DNA of 32,712 bases from Streptosporangiaceae bacterium (GCA_025934635.1 JAICWX010000069.1:1-32712); one strand, 5' to 3'; counted from the stretch's first letter, positions 15,038 through 23,751 are shown. Notes: generated by a model from the letters alone, not told the origin. Program-made: numbers and translations.

Positions 15038-16195
15038 TTACACCGGCCCGGGGGCGTCGGGGCTGCCGCCCATCATCGTGAGCATCGGCCGGCCGCCGGA
15101 GCGGAAGAACCGGACCAGCAGGGCGGTGGCCAGCAGCAGGAAGACGATGTTGAGAACGGTGGTGTAGTTCCAGGTGATGCCGGCCTCGGCGATCTTGGCG
15201 GCCCGCTCGGCCGGGATCAGCCCCAGGCCGCCGAAGGCGAACTCCACGATGTACCCGGCGGCGGCCATGGTGGCGTGGAAGATGACCAGGATCGCCAGCA
15301 TCATCCGGGTGCCGTAGTACTTCCGGTAGATGACCAGGATCGGGATGATGATCAGGTCGGCGAAGATGAACGCGACCACCCCGCCGAAGCTGATCCCGCC
15401 GTTCCACAGGACCGCGGCCAGCGGCGCGTTGCCGATCGAGCAGACGAAGCTGAGCAACGAGATGACCGGGCCGATCAGCGGGCCCCAGAGCTTGGCCGCC
15501 AGCGGGTGCCCGGTCAGGAACAGGTGTCGCCAGAACGAGCCGGGCACCCAGGCACCGACCGCCCCGGCGATCAGCAGCCCGAGCACGACGTCGCGGATGA
15601 CGGCGGCCCACTCCATGACGAAGATGTGGCTGACCGAGGTATAGCCCTCGCGGCTGAGCAGCCGCCGCCAGAAGCGTCCCTCCGACTGGATGCTCATGTC
15701 CATGGCGGCGTGCCCCTCCATGGAGCCGGCCAGTCCCCGGTCCGCCTGCTCCCGGGCGGCGTCGACGAGCCGCTGCCGGACGAACAGCCGGAACGCCACC
15801 GCCACCAGCACGATCATGATCGGGCCGCCGGCGAACTCGGCCAGGGTGAACTGCCACGACAGCAGCAAGGCCAAGATGATGCCCAGCTCGATCACCAGGT
15901 TGGTGCTGGCGATCTCGAAGGCCATCGCCGCGGTGAAGCTGGCACCCCGGCGGAACAGGGCCCGGGCCAGCGCCACGGCGGCATAGGAGCACGAGGAGGA
16001 CGCGGCGCCGAGCCCGGCGGCCAGTGCCAGCGTCCGCGGCTTGTCGTCGCCGAGCAGCCGGGCCACCGTCTCGCGCCGCACCACCGCCTGGACCACGGCG
16101 GACAGCGTGAACCCGAGGATCAGCGACCAGGTGATCTCCCAGGTCATCGAGCCGGCCATCGCCAGAGCGTGGCCGATCGCGTCAAGCGCCCGCAT
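15038..16195 (-). CDS. UPF0718/YraQ-family permease
   Basis: A polytopic membrane protein of about 385 residues with eight or more helices. It has the two family half-site motifs: SSSCSYAAVALARALFRRG in the first half and FVCSIGNAPLAAVLWNGG in the second. Each contains a cysteine in a broken helix (the ArsP/YraQ pattern). A soluble loop (about 150-200) separates the halves. ArsP relatives export trivalent organoarsenicals; for most of the family the substrate is unknown. The start is either ATG 16195 (AAGGAAG 5 bases upstream) or GTG 16201 (GAGGAAG 7 upstream); I chose ATG. The stop is 4 bases from the stop of the convergent MshC-like gene, with no terminator between them. Confidence 0.85.
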   Translation of the reverse strand: MRALDAIGHALAMAGSMTWEITWSLILGFTLSAVVQAVVRRETVARLLGDDKPRTLALAAGLGAASSSCSYAAVALARALFRRGASFTAAMAFEIASTNLVIELGIILALLLSWQFTLAEFAGGPIMIVLVAVAFRLFVRQRLVDAAREQADRGLAGSMEGHAAMDMSIQSEGRFWRRLLSREGYTSVSHIFVMEWAAVIRDVVLGLLIAGAVGAWVPGSFWRHLFLTGHPLAAKLWGPLIGPVISLLSFVCSIGNAPLAAVLWNGGISFGGVVAFIFADLIIIPILVIYRKYYGTRMMLAILVIFHATMAAAGYIVEFAFGGLGLIPAERAAKIAEAGITWNYTTVLNIVFLLLATALLVRFFRSGGRPMLTMMGGSPDAPGPV

Positions 16196-16201
16196 CTCCA
16201 C

Positions 16202-16409
16202 TTCCTTGCTTCCTCACCCGCATAAGGAAATGTAAGGCCTGCGGCGGCCTGGCGTCCGGAACGGGAGGAACGGGCCGGACGGCACACGCCAAGCTCGTTA
16301 GGTATGCCGCTGTTCGCAGGCGGTGGCCTGCAGCAGCAGTGCGGCGGCCAGCCGGCGTACGGTCGCGGTCCCTGCCGTGTTGCCTGATGTTCATCTCCGG
16401 GCGGGAAGC
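16202..16409. other. Intergenic region upstream of phoU and the permease
   Basis: This stretch has no gene. It holds the permease promoter side and two small stems: AGGCC (16235-16239) with GGCCT (16246-16250), and GCAGGC (16316-16321) with GCCTGC (16326-16331). GTTCATC on the plus strand near 16390 resembles a PHO half-unit. Confidence 0.4.
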
Positions 16410-16444
16410 AGCGGCTGGTCGGCTGGTGAACGGCCCAGTAGGCT
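16410..16444 (+). promoter_or_regulatory. phoU promoter with PHO-box-like units and leaderless -10
   Basis: On the minus strand GTTCACCAGCC (plus 16421-16431) fits 10 of 11 positions of the PhoP unit, and the adjoining GACCAGCCGCT (plus 16410-16420) fits 7. They occupy the -35 position. TAGGCT (16439-16444) is the -10, and its end is 6 bases before GTG 16451, so the transcript is predicted to be leaderless. There is no good ribosome site, which agrees. Confidence 0.45.
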
Positions 16445-16450
16445 TTTACC

Positions 16451-17092
16451 GTGCCCGAGCGCCGGCAGGAATTCGAACGCGACCTTGAGGCCATCGAGGC
16501 CAAGGTCATCGAGCTGTTCGCGATGGTCGCCGAGGACCTGCCCGAGGCGACCCGGGCGCTGCTGAACGGCGATCGCGAGGTGATCCCGGTCCTGCGCCAG
16601 CGCGGCCAGGTCATCGACGCCCTCTACCCGGAGATCGAGGACCTGGTCAACCGGGAGATCCTGCTGCAGGCGCCGGTCGCCTCGGACCTGCGCTTCCTGC
16701 TGTCGGTGCTGCGGATCGTGCCAGAACTCAGCCGCTCCCATCACCTGGTCACCTCGATCGCGGCCCGGGCCAACCACATCCTCAGCGATGATCTCTCGAC
16801 CCGCTGCCGCGGGCTCGTCGAGCGGATGGGCGCCATCGCGTCCGAGATGTGGCGCCAGGCGGCGGACTCCTGGTACCAGCGTGACCGCTCGGCCGCGTCC
16901 GCGCTCGACCAGCGCGACGACGAGATGGACGAACTGCATGCCAGCCTGATCGCCGAGCTCGCCTCGGGCGGGATGACGCTGCCCGTCGCGATGGAGATGA
17001 CGCTGGTGGCGCGGTTCTACGAGCGCCTGGGCGACCGGGCCGTCAACATCGGCTACCGGGTGATCTACCTGGCCGGATCCTCGGCCGACTGA
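16451..17092 (+). CDS. phoU: Phosphate transport regulator PhoU
   Basis: A 213-residue all-helical protein with two PhoU three-helix repeats. The first contains ALLNGDREVIPVLRQRGQVID and REILLQAPVASDLRFLLSVL. The second contains DQRDDEMDELHASLIAEL and VARFYERLGDRAVNIGYRVIY. The E/DxxxD metal-binding patterns (for example RDDEMDE and RLGDRAVN) are present in the second repeat. PhoU links the Pst transporter to the PhoR sensor kinase and damps phosphate uptake and Pho-regulon signalling at the inner membrane face. It is convergent with the pst operon rather than inside it, as in Streptomyces and mycobacteria where phoU lies apart. Start GTG 16451 is predicted leaderless. Apparently complete. 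Confidence 0.95.
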   Translation: MPERRQEFERDLEAIEAKVIELFAMVAEDLPEATRALLNGDREVIPVLRQRGQVIDALYPEIEDLVNREILLQAPVASDLRFLLSVLRIVPELSRSHHLVTSIAARANHILSDDLSTRCRGLVERMGAIASEMWRQAADSWYQRDRSAASALDQRDDEMDELHASLIAELASGGMTLPVAMEMTLVARFYERLGDRAVNIGYRVIYLAGSSAD

Positions 17093-17116
17093 ATCGGGGC
17101 GGGCGCCCGGTCCGGC

Positions 17117-17132
17117 CGCCGGGGATCCGGCG
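17117..17132. terminator. Hairpin between convergent phoU and pstB
   Basis: CGCCGG (17117-17122) and CCGGCG (17127-17132) with loop GGAT, 24 bases after the phoU stop, followed by CTGGCTTTA. This is a candidate terminator for phoU and, from the other strand, for the pst operon. Confidence 0.5.
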
Positions 17133-17178
17133 CTGGCTTTATGCGGCTCTGGCTTCCCGGCCCTGGCGCGAGCCGGCT

Positions 17179-18063
17179 TCAGCCCACCCGGCCGGTGACG
17201 TAGGCCTTGGTCCGGTCGTCTCGCGGGTCACCGAAGATCTTCTCCGTCCGGTCGTACTCCACTAGCACCCCAGTGCGGGTGTCGCTGTCGGGGTTGACGA
17301 GCACGGAGTAGAACGCGGTGCGGTCGCTGACCCGGGTGGCCTGCTGCATGTTGTGGGTGACGATCACGATCGTGTACTGGGACTTGATCTCCTTCATCAG
17401 GTCCTCGATGGCACCGGTCGCGATCGGGTCCAGCGCCGAGCAGGGCTCGTCCATGAGGACGACGTCCGGCTCGACGGCGAGCGTCCTGGCGATGCACAGC
17501 CGCTGCGCCTGGCCGCCGGACAGCCCCAGCGCCGAGCTCTTCAGCCGGTTCTTCACCTCGTCCCACAGGGCCGCCTGGCGCAGCGACCGCTCCACGATCT
17601 CGTCCAGCTTGGCCCGGTTACGGGTGCCGTTGATGCGCGGCCCGTAGGCGATGTTGTCGTAGATCGACTTCGGGAACGGGTTCGGCTTCTGGAAGACCAT
17701 GCCGATGCGGCGGCGGACGGCCGTCGGAGAGACATCCTTGTGGTAGAGCGAGGCCCCGCGGTAGCGTACGTCACCCTCGACGCGAGCCCCCGCCACCAGG
17801 TCGTTCATCCGGTTCAGGGTGCGCAGCACCGTCGTCTTGCCGCAGCCCGACGGGCCGATGAACGCCGTGATCTCGTTCTCGTAGATGGTCAGGGACACGT
17901 TCGTGACGGCCCGGAACGAGCCGTAGTAGATCGAGATGCCATCGGTGTGGAAGACGGAGGTCCCGGTCGTCCCGGCGGCCGCCGCAGCCGCCGGGTCCAC
18001 GTCTTCCAGGGCGGCCGGCTTGGGCAGCGGGGTGACGACTTCCTGTTCAGACTGTTCCATCAT
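17179..18063 (-). CDS. pstB: Phosphate ABC transporter ATP-binding protein
   Basis: A 294-residue ATPase of the high-affinity phosphate importer. Walker A is GPSGCGKTT (70-78), Q-loop FQKPNPFP (125-132), signature LSGGQAQR (181-188), Walker [13 protein letters not shown] (201-212), then an H-loop in THNMQQA. All catalytic residues are intact. The first 38 residues are a low-complexity extension (Pro/Ala-rich) not seen in most PstB. The start is the first of two ATGs (18063 and 18060) right after the pstA stop; AGGAAG overlaps that stop and is better spaced for the second ATG. An earlier in-frame start at 18114 would lie inside pstA and is unlikely. Last gene of pstSCAB. Confidence 0.96.
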   Translation of the reverse strand: MMEQSEQEVVTPLPKPAALEDVDPAAAAAAGTTGTSVFHTDGISIYYGSFRAVTNVSLTIYENEITAFIGPSGCGKTTVLRTLNRMNDLVAGARVEGDVRYRGASLYHKDVSPTAVRRRIGMVFQKPNPFPKSIYDNIAYGPRINGTRNRAKLDEIVERSLRQAALWDEVKNRLKSSALGLSGGQAQRLCIARTLAVEPDVVLMDEPCSALDPIATGAIEDLMKEIKSQYTIVIVTHNMQQATRVSDRTAFYSVLVNPDSDTRTGVLVEYDRTEKIFGDPRDDRTKAYVTGRVG

Positions 18064-18067
18064 CTTC

Positions 18068-18967
18068 CTAGCGCGAGTACCTGGTGAATCGTCCAGTGAC
18101 GATACGGGCCGCAATCATGAGGATGAACGCGATCGCGATCAGGGTCAGGGCCGCGCCCCAGGCCCGGCCCTGCGCCCCGTCGTAGGGCTGCGTCGCGTTC
18201 ACGAAGATCTGCGCGGACAGCGCGGTGTTAGCGCCGCTGAACACGTTGGCGTTGAGGGTGGCGGTCGTCAGGATGGTGAACAGCAGCGGTGCCGTCTCAC
18301 CGGCGGCCCGGGCCACGGCGAGCAGCGAGCCGCTGACGATCCCGCCGATCGCGGCGGGCAGCACCACGGTCACCACCACCCGGGCCTTGGTGGCCCCGAC
18401 GGCGTAGCTTCCCTCGCGCAGCGAGTTCGGCACCAGCTTGAGCATTTCCTCGCTGGAGCGGATCACGATCGGCAGCATCAGGCAGCCCAGCGCGAAGGCG
18501 CCGGCCAGGCCGGAGTAGCCGAAGTGCAGCACCCAGAGCGAGAAGATGAACAGGCCCATGATGATCGAGGGCACGCCGGTCATCACGTCGGCCATGAACC
18601 GCACGAACCTCGCCAGCCAGCCGGTGCCGCCGTACTCGTTGATGTAGATCGCGCCCAGCACCCCCAGCGGCACGGCCATGACCGAGGCCAGGGCGGTGAT
18701 CTCGAGCGTGCCCACCACGGCCGGCCCCATCCCGCCGGTGCCCAGCGGCAGCACGTTCGGCGGGATGCTGCCGGTCAGGAACGACCAGCTGATGGCCCGG
18801 GCGCCCTTGGCGATGACGGTGAACAGGACGAACCCGAGCGGGATTATCACGAGCACGAACGCGAGGTACATCAGGCCGGTCGAAACGCGGTCCTTGGTGC
18901 GGCGCCCGCCGGCTGGCTCGCGCAGGTCGGGTCCTTGGGCCCCCTGCTGGGCGGAGGCGACGGCCAT
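18068..18967 (-). CDS. pstA: Phosphate ABC transporter permease PstA
   Basis: A 299-residue inner-membrane subunit with six helices after a hydrophilic N-terminus of about 28 residues. The EAA-type coupling loop [20 protein letters not shown] (about 203-222) docks on Pst[13 protein letters not shown] and [15 protein letters not shown] are family landmarks. It partners PstC to form the channel. The start ATG overlaps the pstC TGA by one base (TGATG), so translation is coupled. It is separated from pstB by 4 bases. Confidence 0.95.
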   Translation of the reverse strand: MAVASAQQGAQGPDLREPAGGRRTKDRVSTGLMYLAFVLVIIPLGFVLFTVIAKGARAISWSFLTGSIPPNVLPLGTGGMGPAVVGTLEITALASVMAVPLGVLGAIYINEYGGTGWLARFVRFMADVMTGVPSIIMGLFIFSLWVLHFGYSGLAGAFALGCLMLPIVIRSSEEMLKLVPNSLREGSYAVGATKARVVVTVVLPAAIGGIVSGSLLAVARAAGETAPLLFTILTTATLNANVFSGANTALSAQIFVNATQPYDGAQGRAWGAALTLIAIAFILMIAARIVTGRFTRYSR

Positions 18968-19950
18968 CAGGCCCCCCTCTTGCGCCGGGCGGAGCGGTCC
19001 ACGACCCCGCGGGCGACGACGTTGATGATGATCGTGACGATGAACAGGAGCACGCCGATCCCCATCAGCGCGGCCCGGAACACGCCGGACGCCTCGCCGA
19101 ACTGGTTGGCGATGACCGCGGGCATGTTATAGCCGGGCGCGAACAGGTGCGACGTGACCACCGGCGACGCGCCGATGACCAGCGCGGCCGCGATCGTCTC
19201 GCCCATGGCACGGCCCAGGCCGAGCAGCACCGCCCCCACGATGCCGCCCTGGCTGTGCGGCCAGACGGCGCCGCGGATCATCTCCAGCCGGGTGGCACCG
19301 AGGGCGTACGCGCCCTCCCGGTCGATGGCCGGCACGGTCGCGATGACTTCCCGCGACAGCGAGGTCACGATCGGCGTGATCATGAAGGCCAGGATGACGC
19401 CGGCGGTGAAGAACGAGGCGCCGCTCACCGGCTGGCCGAACAGGGGACCGAGCACCGGGACGCTCTGTACGCCGCCGGCGATGCCGGTGTAGATCTTCTG
19501 CAGCCAGGGAGCGAAGACCAGGATCCCCCACAGGCCCCAGACCACGGAGGGGACCACGGCCAGCAGGTCGACCACGTAGATGATCGGCCGGGCCCACCGG
19601 CGCGACACCACCTCGGTGAGCAGCAGGGCGATGGCCACGCTGACCGGAACGGCCATCACCAGGGCGATCACCGCCGTGACGGCCGTGCCGTACACGAAGG
19701 CCATCGGGCCGAACTTGTCTTTCCCGGTGTCCCAGTTGGTCGAGAAAATTCCGGAGAGGCCCTCGTGACTGAACCACGACGCGGACTGCTGGCTGGTCGA
19801 ATACGCGATCAGGACCAGGATCACCAGCACCAGAAGGCCGGACGCCAGCGCGAGGATCTGGAAGGTCCGGTCGCCGAGCGGCCGCCGCTGCGACAGCGGG
19901 CCGGCGGACCCGGCCGCCTGGGCCGGGTCCGCCTGCGCCACCGTGCTCAT
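18967..19950 (-). CDS. pstC: Phosphate ABC transporter permease PstC
   Basis: A 327-residue inner-membrane subunit, six helices, with the coupling loop IDREGAYALGATRLEMIRGA and the helix-5 motif LGLGRAMGETIAAALVIG. VPSVVWGLWG is the conserved channel segment. Start ATG 19950 is 41 bases downstream of the pstS stop and lacks a strong ribosome site. A stem-loop (19966-19987) fills the gap. Between helices 1 and 2 lies the usual periplasmic segment (FSHEGLSGIFSTNWDTGKD). Forms the channel with PstA. Confidence 0.95.
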   Translation of the reverse strand: MSTVAQADPAQAAGSAGPLSQRRPLGDRTFQILALASGLLVLVILVLIAYSTSQQSASWFSHEGLSGIFSTNWDTGKDKFGPMAFVYGTAVTAVIALVMAVPVSVAIALLLTEVVSRRWARPIIYVVDLLAVVPSVVWGLWGILVFAPWLQKIYTGIAGGVQSVPVLGPLFGQPVSGASFFTAGVILAFMITPIVTSLSREVIATVPAIDREGAYALGATRLEMIRGAVWPHSQGGIVGAVLLGLGRAMGETIAAALVIGASPVVTSHLFAPGYNMPAVIANQFGEASGVFRAALMGIGVLLFIVTIIINVVARGVVDRSARRKRGA

Positions 19951-19965
19951 GACGATGAACCCGTC

Positions 19966-19987
19966 TGAGCTTCGATCACCAAGCTCA
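19966..19987 (-). promoter_or_regulatory. Intercistronic stem-loop between pstS and pstC
   Basis: TGAGCTT (19966-19972) and AAGCTCA (19981-19987) form a 7-base stem with an 8-base loop in the 41-base pstS-pstC gap. On the mRNA it could act as partial terminator or as a 3' stabiliser, allowing more PstS than channel subunits. Confidence 0.5.
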
Positions 19988-19991
19988 CCCC

Positions 19992-21104
19992 TCAGGAGGT
20001 GATCTTGTCGAGCTGAGCCACGGCCTGCTGGTCGAGGCTGGACGGCAGCGGCGCGTAGCCGAGCTGGTCGAGCAGCTTCTGGCCGTCCCCGAGCAGGTAG
20101 CCGAGGTACGCCTTGAGCATGGCCGCGTCGTTCGCGTTCGGCTGCTTGGCGTACACCAGGTCCCAGGACTGGTAGGTGATCGGGTAGGCGGTCGCGCCCG
20201 AACCCCAGACCGCCGCGAAGGTCAGGTCCGGCTTCACCGTGACCCCGGCGGCCGACGCGGACGCCCCCGCCGACGATGGCGCAACGAAACTGCCGGACTT
20301 GTTCTTGACCGAGGCCATGCTCAGGCCCGAGGCTTTGGCGTCGGTGTAGTCGACGTAGCCGATGGCGCCGGGAGTGGACTTGATGATCTGCGCCACGCCG
20401 CCATTACCGTCGCCGGCCCGGGCGGTCGAGGGCCATTTGATGGTGGAGTCGCTGCCGAGCGACCAGGCGCTGCCCACGGCGTCCTGGATGAACAGGGTGA
20501 AGTTCTGCGTCGTGCCCGAGGAGTCGGAGCGGACGGCCAGGGTGATCGGGGTGCCAGGCAGGCTGACCCCGGCGTTGTCCGCCTTGATGGCCGGATCGTT
20601 CCAGGTCTTGATCTTGCCCTGGAAGATGTCCGCGATGACCTTCGGGTCCAGTTTCAGGTTGCTCACGCCGGACAGGTTGTATGACATCGTGATCGGGCCG
20701 ATGATGACCGGGAAATACAGCACCGTCTTGCCCTGGAAGCCGGACGCCTCCTTGGCCGGGATCGGGGAATCCGAGCCCGCGAAGTTGACGGTGCCCGAAG
20801 CCAGGTCCGTCCGGCCCTTGCCGGAGCCGCCGCCGCCGTAGTTGACGGTGATACCCGGCTGCGATGACTTGAACGCGGAGATCGCTGCCTGCTGGAAGGT
20901 GAGCTGGAACGAAGAGCCGCTGGCGTTCAGCGTGCCGCTGAGGTTAGAGCTGCCTGAGGAAGAGCCCCCGGCCGCCGCCGAACCAGAGCCGCTACTCGCC
21001 GGGGAGCTGCTGCTGCTCGACGAGGAGCATGCGCCCAGGACCAGCGCCAAGGCGGCGACGGATACCCCCGCCGCCGCGACCCGCTGTCTGTATCGAAGCT
21101 GCAT
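19992..21104 (-). CDS. pstS: Phosphate-binding lipoprotein PstS
   Basis: A 370-residue extracellular binding protein. Lipoprotein signal with lipobox LVLGAC (C26), then a Ser/Gly-rich spacer (27-55) that tethers it to the membrane. The mature domain begins GTLNASGSSFQLTFQQAA. Phosphate contacts are recognisable in ASGSS, FAGSDSPI and RSDSSGTTQNF (Ser/Asp/Arg/Thr, as in E. coli PstS). It feeds phosphate to PstCAB. GAGGGG (plus 21113-21118) is 8 bases before ATG 21104. It is the first gene of the operon, and the gap to the divergent second pstS is 491 bases. Confidence 0.96.
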   Translation of the reverse strand: MQLRYRQRVAAAGVSVAALALVLGACSSSSSSSSPASSGSGSAAAGGSSSGSSNLSGTLNASGSSFQLTFQQAAISAFKSSQPGITVNYGGGGSGKGRTDLASGTVNFAGSDSPIPAKEASGFQGKTVLYFPVIIGPITMSYNLSGVSNLKLDPKVIADIFQGKIKTWNDPAIKADNAGVSLPGTPITLAVRSDSSGTTQNFTLFIQDAVGSAWSLGSDSTIKWPSTARAGDGNGGVAQIIKSTPGAIGYVDYTDAKASGLSMASVKNKSGSFVAPSSAGASASAAGVTVKPDLTFAAVWGSGATAYPITYQSWDLVYAKQPNANDAAMLKAYLGYLLGDGQKLLDQLGYAPLPSSLDQQAVAQLDKITS

Positions 21105-21247
21105 ATTCAGTACCCCTCAGTTTTCTTTTCCGGCCGCTATGAGTGCAGCCTCGGACGGCCGGTCATCCGGTAAGACCGTGTGTGCGAGACCAGTTTGGCC
21201 GCGTTGGCGGTACCTGCGGGGAAATGGAATATGGATAAGAGGGGGCT

Positions 21248-21269
21248 GGAAGGTTAAGTTCTGGTGTCC
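21248..21269 (-). promoter_or_regulatory. Weak PHO-box-like repeats upstream of pstS
   Basis: Reading the minus strand, GGACACCAGAA and CTTAACCTTCC are adjacent 11-base units fitting 7 and 8 of 11 positions of the PhoP unit, with a possible -10 TATCCA about 10 bases further. A separate plus-strand GGTCATCCGGT at 21161-21171 fits 10 of 11 but stands alone within the leader. Tentative. Confidence 0.3.
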
Positions 21270-21488
21270 TACCTTTACGGCAGTGCGCAACGGGCGGCTC
21301 GGCGGCCCCGCTGGCCAGGCTCTATCACAGGTCTGACGGTAGATTTCACGCCGCCGGGGGCGGGCGCAGGCAGCGCGGATATCGGGGCCGGGCGTCGGGC
21401 CCATGGTCACCGTATGGCTCCTGGTCCGGCGCCGGCGTCTTTACTGAAGATCCCGTTCAGCTATATGACATCAAGTGGCCGTCTGTTC

Positions 21489-21532
21489 GTTCCTCTTTTG
21501 TTCAATTCCCGTTTACCTGTGCTGCATATCAA
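21489..21532 (+). promoter_or_regulatory. Three-unit PHO-box-like repeat and -10 before second pstS
   Basis: Three adjacent 11-base units, all starting GTT: GTTCCTCTTTT (21489-21499), GTTCAATTCCC (21500-21510) and GTTTACCTGTG (21511-21521). A -10-like CATATC/TATCAA (21525-21532) follows at the spacing seen before phoU. The exact 11-base phase over three units is the support; individual base matches are moderate. Another GTTCA lies at 21455. Confidence 0.5.
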
Positions 21533-21595
21533 TGGGCGTGGGCAGGCAGGATCCTGCCGTCCCGCGCTCCGGTCGAGGACGAGTGAGGGCAGAAG

Positions 21596-22774
21596 TTGTC
21601 GTTGGATGCGGAACAGGCGCAGGCACCTTCCCGTAGCGGTGCGGGCAGGCGTGCGCTGGCCGCGATCACCCTCGCCGTAGCCGCCCTCGCCCTGGCCGCC
21701 CTGGCCGCCTGCAGCAGCCCGGCCCCGCTGACGATGGCATCCTCCCCCGGGGCGGCGGCCACCGCCGAGGCCGTGACGCTGCCGACGGCGCCCGCGGCCA
21801 CCGCCCAGACGCTGTCGGAAACCGGCAGCTCGCTGATGGCACCGCTGTTCGCCCGCTGGGGACCTGCCTACCATGCGCGGTTCTCCCAGGTGACCGTGCG
21901 TACTACGAGTTCGTCCTCGGGCACCGGCATCGACTCCGCCGCGGCCGGCACGGCCGATATCGGCGCGTCCGACGCCTACCTGTCCCTGGCCACCCTGGCC
22001 AAGCACACGCACCTGGTGAACATCCCGCTGGCCGTCGCCGCGCTCATGGTGGTCTACAACGTGCCGGGGATCAGCCCGGCGGCACACCTCAAGCTCGACG
22101 GCAAGCTGCTGGCGCGGATCTACGCCGGGCAGATCACCAGCTGGGATGACCGGGCCATCGCGGCCGTGAACCCGGGCGTGAGGCTGCCGGGCACCCGCAT
22201 CGTGCTGGTTCACCGGGGCGACGACTCGGGCAGCACCTTTCTGCTCACCTCGTACCTGAACGCCCAGGATCCGACGGACTGGAGCAACTCGCTGATCGGC
22301 ACCACGGTCGCCTGGCCGCGGCAGCCGGGCGAGCTCAGCGCGACCGGCACGGACGCGGTCATCAGCAGCGTCAGGTCGGCGCCCGGTTCCATCGGCTACG
22401 TCGGCGTGAGCTACCTGTCCCAGGTCAGGACGGCGGGCGAGGGCGAGGCCGCGCTCGGCAACTCGGCGGGCAGCTATGTGCTGCCGGCCGCGGGCACGAT
22501 CCAGGCGGCGCTGGCCAGCTTCACCAACACGCCGGCCATCGAGACCATCTCGCTGGTCAACGGGTCAGGGGCGCGGGCCTATCCCATCGTCAACTACGAG
22601 TACGCCATCGTGAGCACCGTGCGGGGCAGCGCCGTCCGGGCGCGGGACCTGCGGGCGTTCCTGAGCTGGGCGATCACCAGCGGTGCCGCTCAGCTGGCGA
22701 AGGTGAACTTCCAGCCCCTGCCGTCGTCCGTGGTCACCCTGTCCGGTACGCAGATCGCCAAGATCAAAGGCTGA
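21596..22774 (+). CDS. Second PstS-like phosphate-binding lipoprotein
   Basis: A 392-residue binding protein. Signal peptide with lipobox LAALAAC (C39), a low-complexity linker to about 75, then a PstS domain: SETGSSLMAPLF (phosphate loop 1), GTADIGASDAYLS, and RGDDSGSTFLLTSYL where the RSDxSGTT motif of PstS reads RGDDSGST. The replacement of the phosphate-contacting Ser by Gly and a different overall sequence mark it as a divergent paralogue, perhaps with other affinity or another oxyanion. It starts at TTG 21596 just after an in-frame TGA, with AGGG 7 bases upstream. It is divergent from pstSCAB, with PHO-like repeats ahead, and 23 bases from the GntR-like gene downstream. Confidence 0.9.
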   Translation: MSLDAEQAQAPSRSGAGRRALAAITLAVAALALAALAACSSPAPLTMASSPGAAATAEAVTLPTAPAATAQTLSETGSSLMAPLFARWGPAYHARFSQVTVRTTSSSSGTGIDSAAAGTADIGASDAYLSLATLAKHTHLVNIPLAVAALMVVYNVPGISPAAHLKLDGKLLARIYAGQITSWDDRAIAAVNPGVRLPGTRIVLVHRGDDSGSTFLLTSYLNAQDPTDWSNSLIGTTVAWPRQPGELSATGTDAVISSVRSAPGSIGYVGVSYLSQVRTAGEGEAALGNSAGSYVLPAAGTIQAALASFTNTPAIETISLVNGSGARAYPIVNYEYAIVSTVRGSAVRARDLRAFLSWAITSGAAQLAKVNFQPLPSSVVTLSGTQIAKIKG

Positions 22775-22797
22775 TACATGACCACGCGATATCCGGG

Positions 22798-23628
22798 ATG
22801 AGCGCTGACGCCTCCGGACGTGACCGTCCGGTTTCCCTGCAGCCAGCCCCGCCGCCCGCGGAGGCGGCGCCTCCGGACGGCTCCGGTGTCGTGCACGACC
22901 GCGGGCCGCTCCGGGCCACCACCGTGCTCGCCGACCGGATGGCCGCGGCGCTGGTGCACCGCGAGCCGGGCTGGCGGCTGCCCCGGCGCACCGCGCTGGC
23001 CCGGCGGTACAACGTCAGCCTGACCGAGATCGACGCCGCGCTCGGTGACCTGGCCCGGCGCTCTCTCGTCCGGCGGCTGCCCGACGGGCAGCTGTACCGG
23101 GCTAGCCCGGCCGACTACTGGATCCCGGTGGAGGGCGCGGTCGGCCTCGGCACGCGGCTGGATCCGATGGGCGGGGCGATCACCTGCCAGACCCGGCACG
23201 TCTCGCGCCGCGAGGCGCCCCAGGACATCGCCTGGGCACTGCGACTGCCATCGGGCGCGCCGATCCGGGTCGTCCGGTGCGTCTGGGTGTCCGCAGGCGA
23301 CCCGGCCGCTGTGTCCACCGCCTACCTGAACGATCCGCCCGGCGACGAGGGCGCCGAGCCTGACCAGGAGCAGGACGAGCCGGTGCCCTCGCTCGGTTCG
23401 GTACTGAACGGCCTGCCCGCCGCCGCGGTCAGCGTCGAGATGTCCCCGCCGCAGCCATCCGTCGCCCGGAGCCTGCGGCTGTCGCCCGGGCAGCCGGTGA
23501 TCGCGGTCACGGTCAGGTTCGACGACGCCGCCACCGGGGAGCCCGCCGGGCTCACCGTGGTGATGCTGAGGCCAGAGTTGTTCAGGGTCGCGATTGACAC
23601 GACTGAGGCGCCCGCCAGCACGCCCTGA
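22798..23628 (+). CDS. GntR-like regulator with UTRA-type domain
   Basis: A 276-residue protein. After a Pro/Ala-rich start, residues about 39-100 form a winged helix of the GntR type (ATTVLADRMAAALVHREPGW, then PRRTALARRYNVSLTEIDAA). The remainder resembles a UTRA ligand domain (TCQTRHVSRREAPQDIAWAL, APIRVVRCVW, then PVIAVTVRFDD), interrupted by an acidic insertion near residue 185. The effector is unknown. Its place directly behind the second pstS (23 bases, no terminator) suggests cotranscription and a possible role in phosphate-related control, which is inference. The start ATG 22798 has only GGG before it. The stop region carries a duplicated CACGCCCTGAG. Confidence 0.82.
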   Translation: MSADASGRDRPVSLQPAPPPAEAAPPDGSGVVHDRGPLRATTVLADRMAAALVHREPGWRLPRRTALARRYNVSLTEIDAALGDLARRSLVRRLPDGQLYRASPADYWIPVEGAVGLGTRLDPMGGAITCQTRHVSRREAPQDIAWALRLPSGAPIRVVRCVWVSAGDPAAVSTAYLNDPPGDEGAEPDQEQDEPVPSLGSVLNGLPAAAVSVEMSPPQPSVARSLRLSPGQPVIAVTVRFDDAATGEPAGLTVVMLRPELFRVAIDTTEAPASTP

Positions 23629-23638
23629 GCACGCCCTG

Positions 23639-23663
23639 AGCGGGCCCCCGGCGGGCCTGCGCT
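23639..23663 (+). terminator. Hairpin after the GntR-like gene
   Basis: AGCG (23639-23642) plus GGCCC (23643-23647) pair with GGGCC (23653-23657) plus CGCT (23660-23663) with a small bulge. Imperfect but well placed, 10 bases after the stop. Confidence 0.4.
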
Positions 23664-23751
23664 AGCTGGGGAGCAGCGAGTGATGTCCGTGATTCGGGTG
23701 ATGCTCGTGGTTCTGCTGGTGCCCTGCCGTCTCGTCTCATGTGGCGCCATT

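Larger units (their letters stand above)
21105..21595. other. 491-base divergent control region between the two pstS genes
   Basis: No gene is supported here. It contains the pstS leader (ribosome site at 21113-21118), weak PHO-like units toward pstS, and on the other side the three-unit PHO-box-like repeat toward the second pstS. The segment 21460-21540 is noticeably richer in A/T than the surroundings, typical of a promoter. Confidence 0.5.

Noticed and set aside
18064..18114. Upstream GTG start for pstB
   Set aside because: It would lie inside pstA. Paired ATGs directly after the pstA stop are the expected start.
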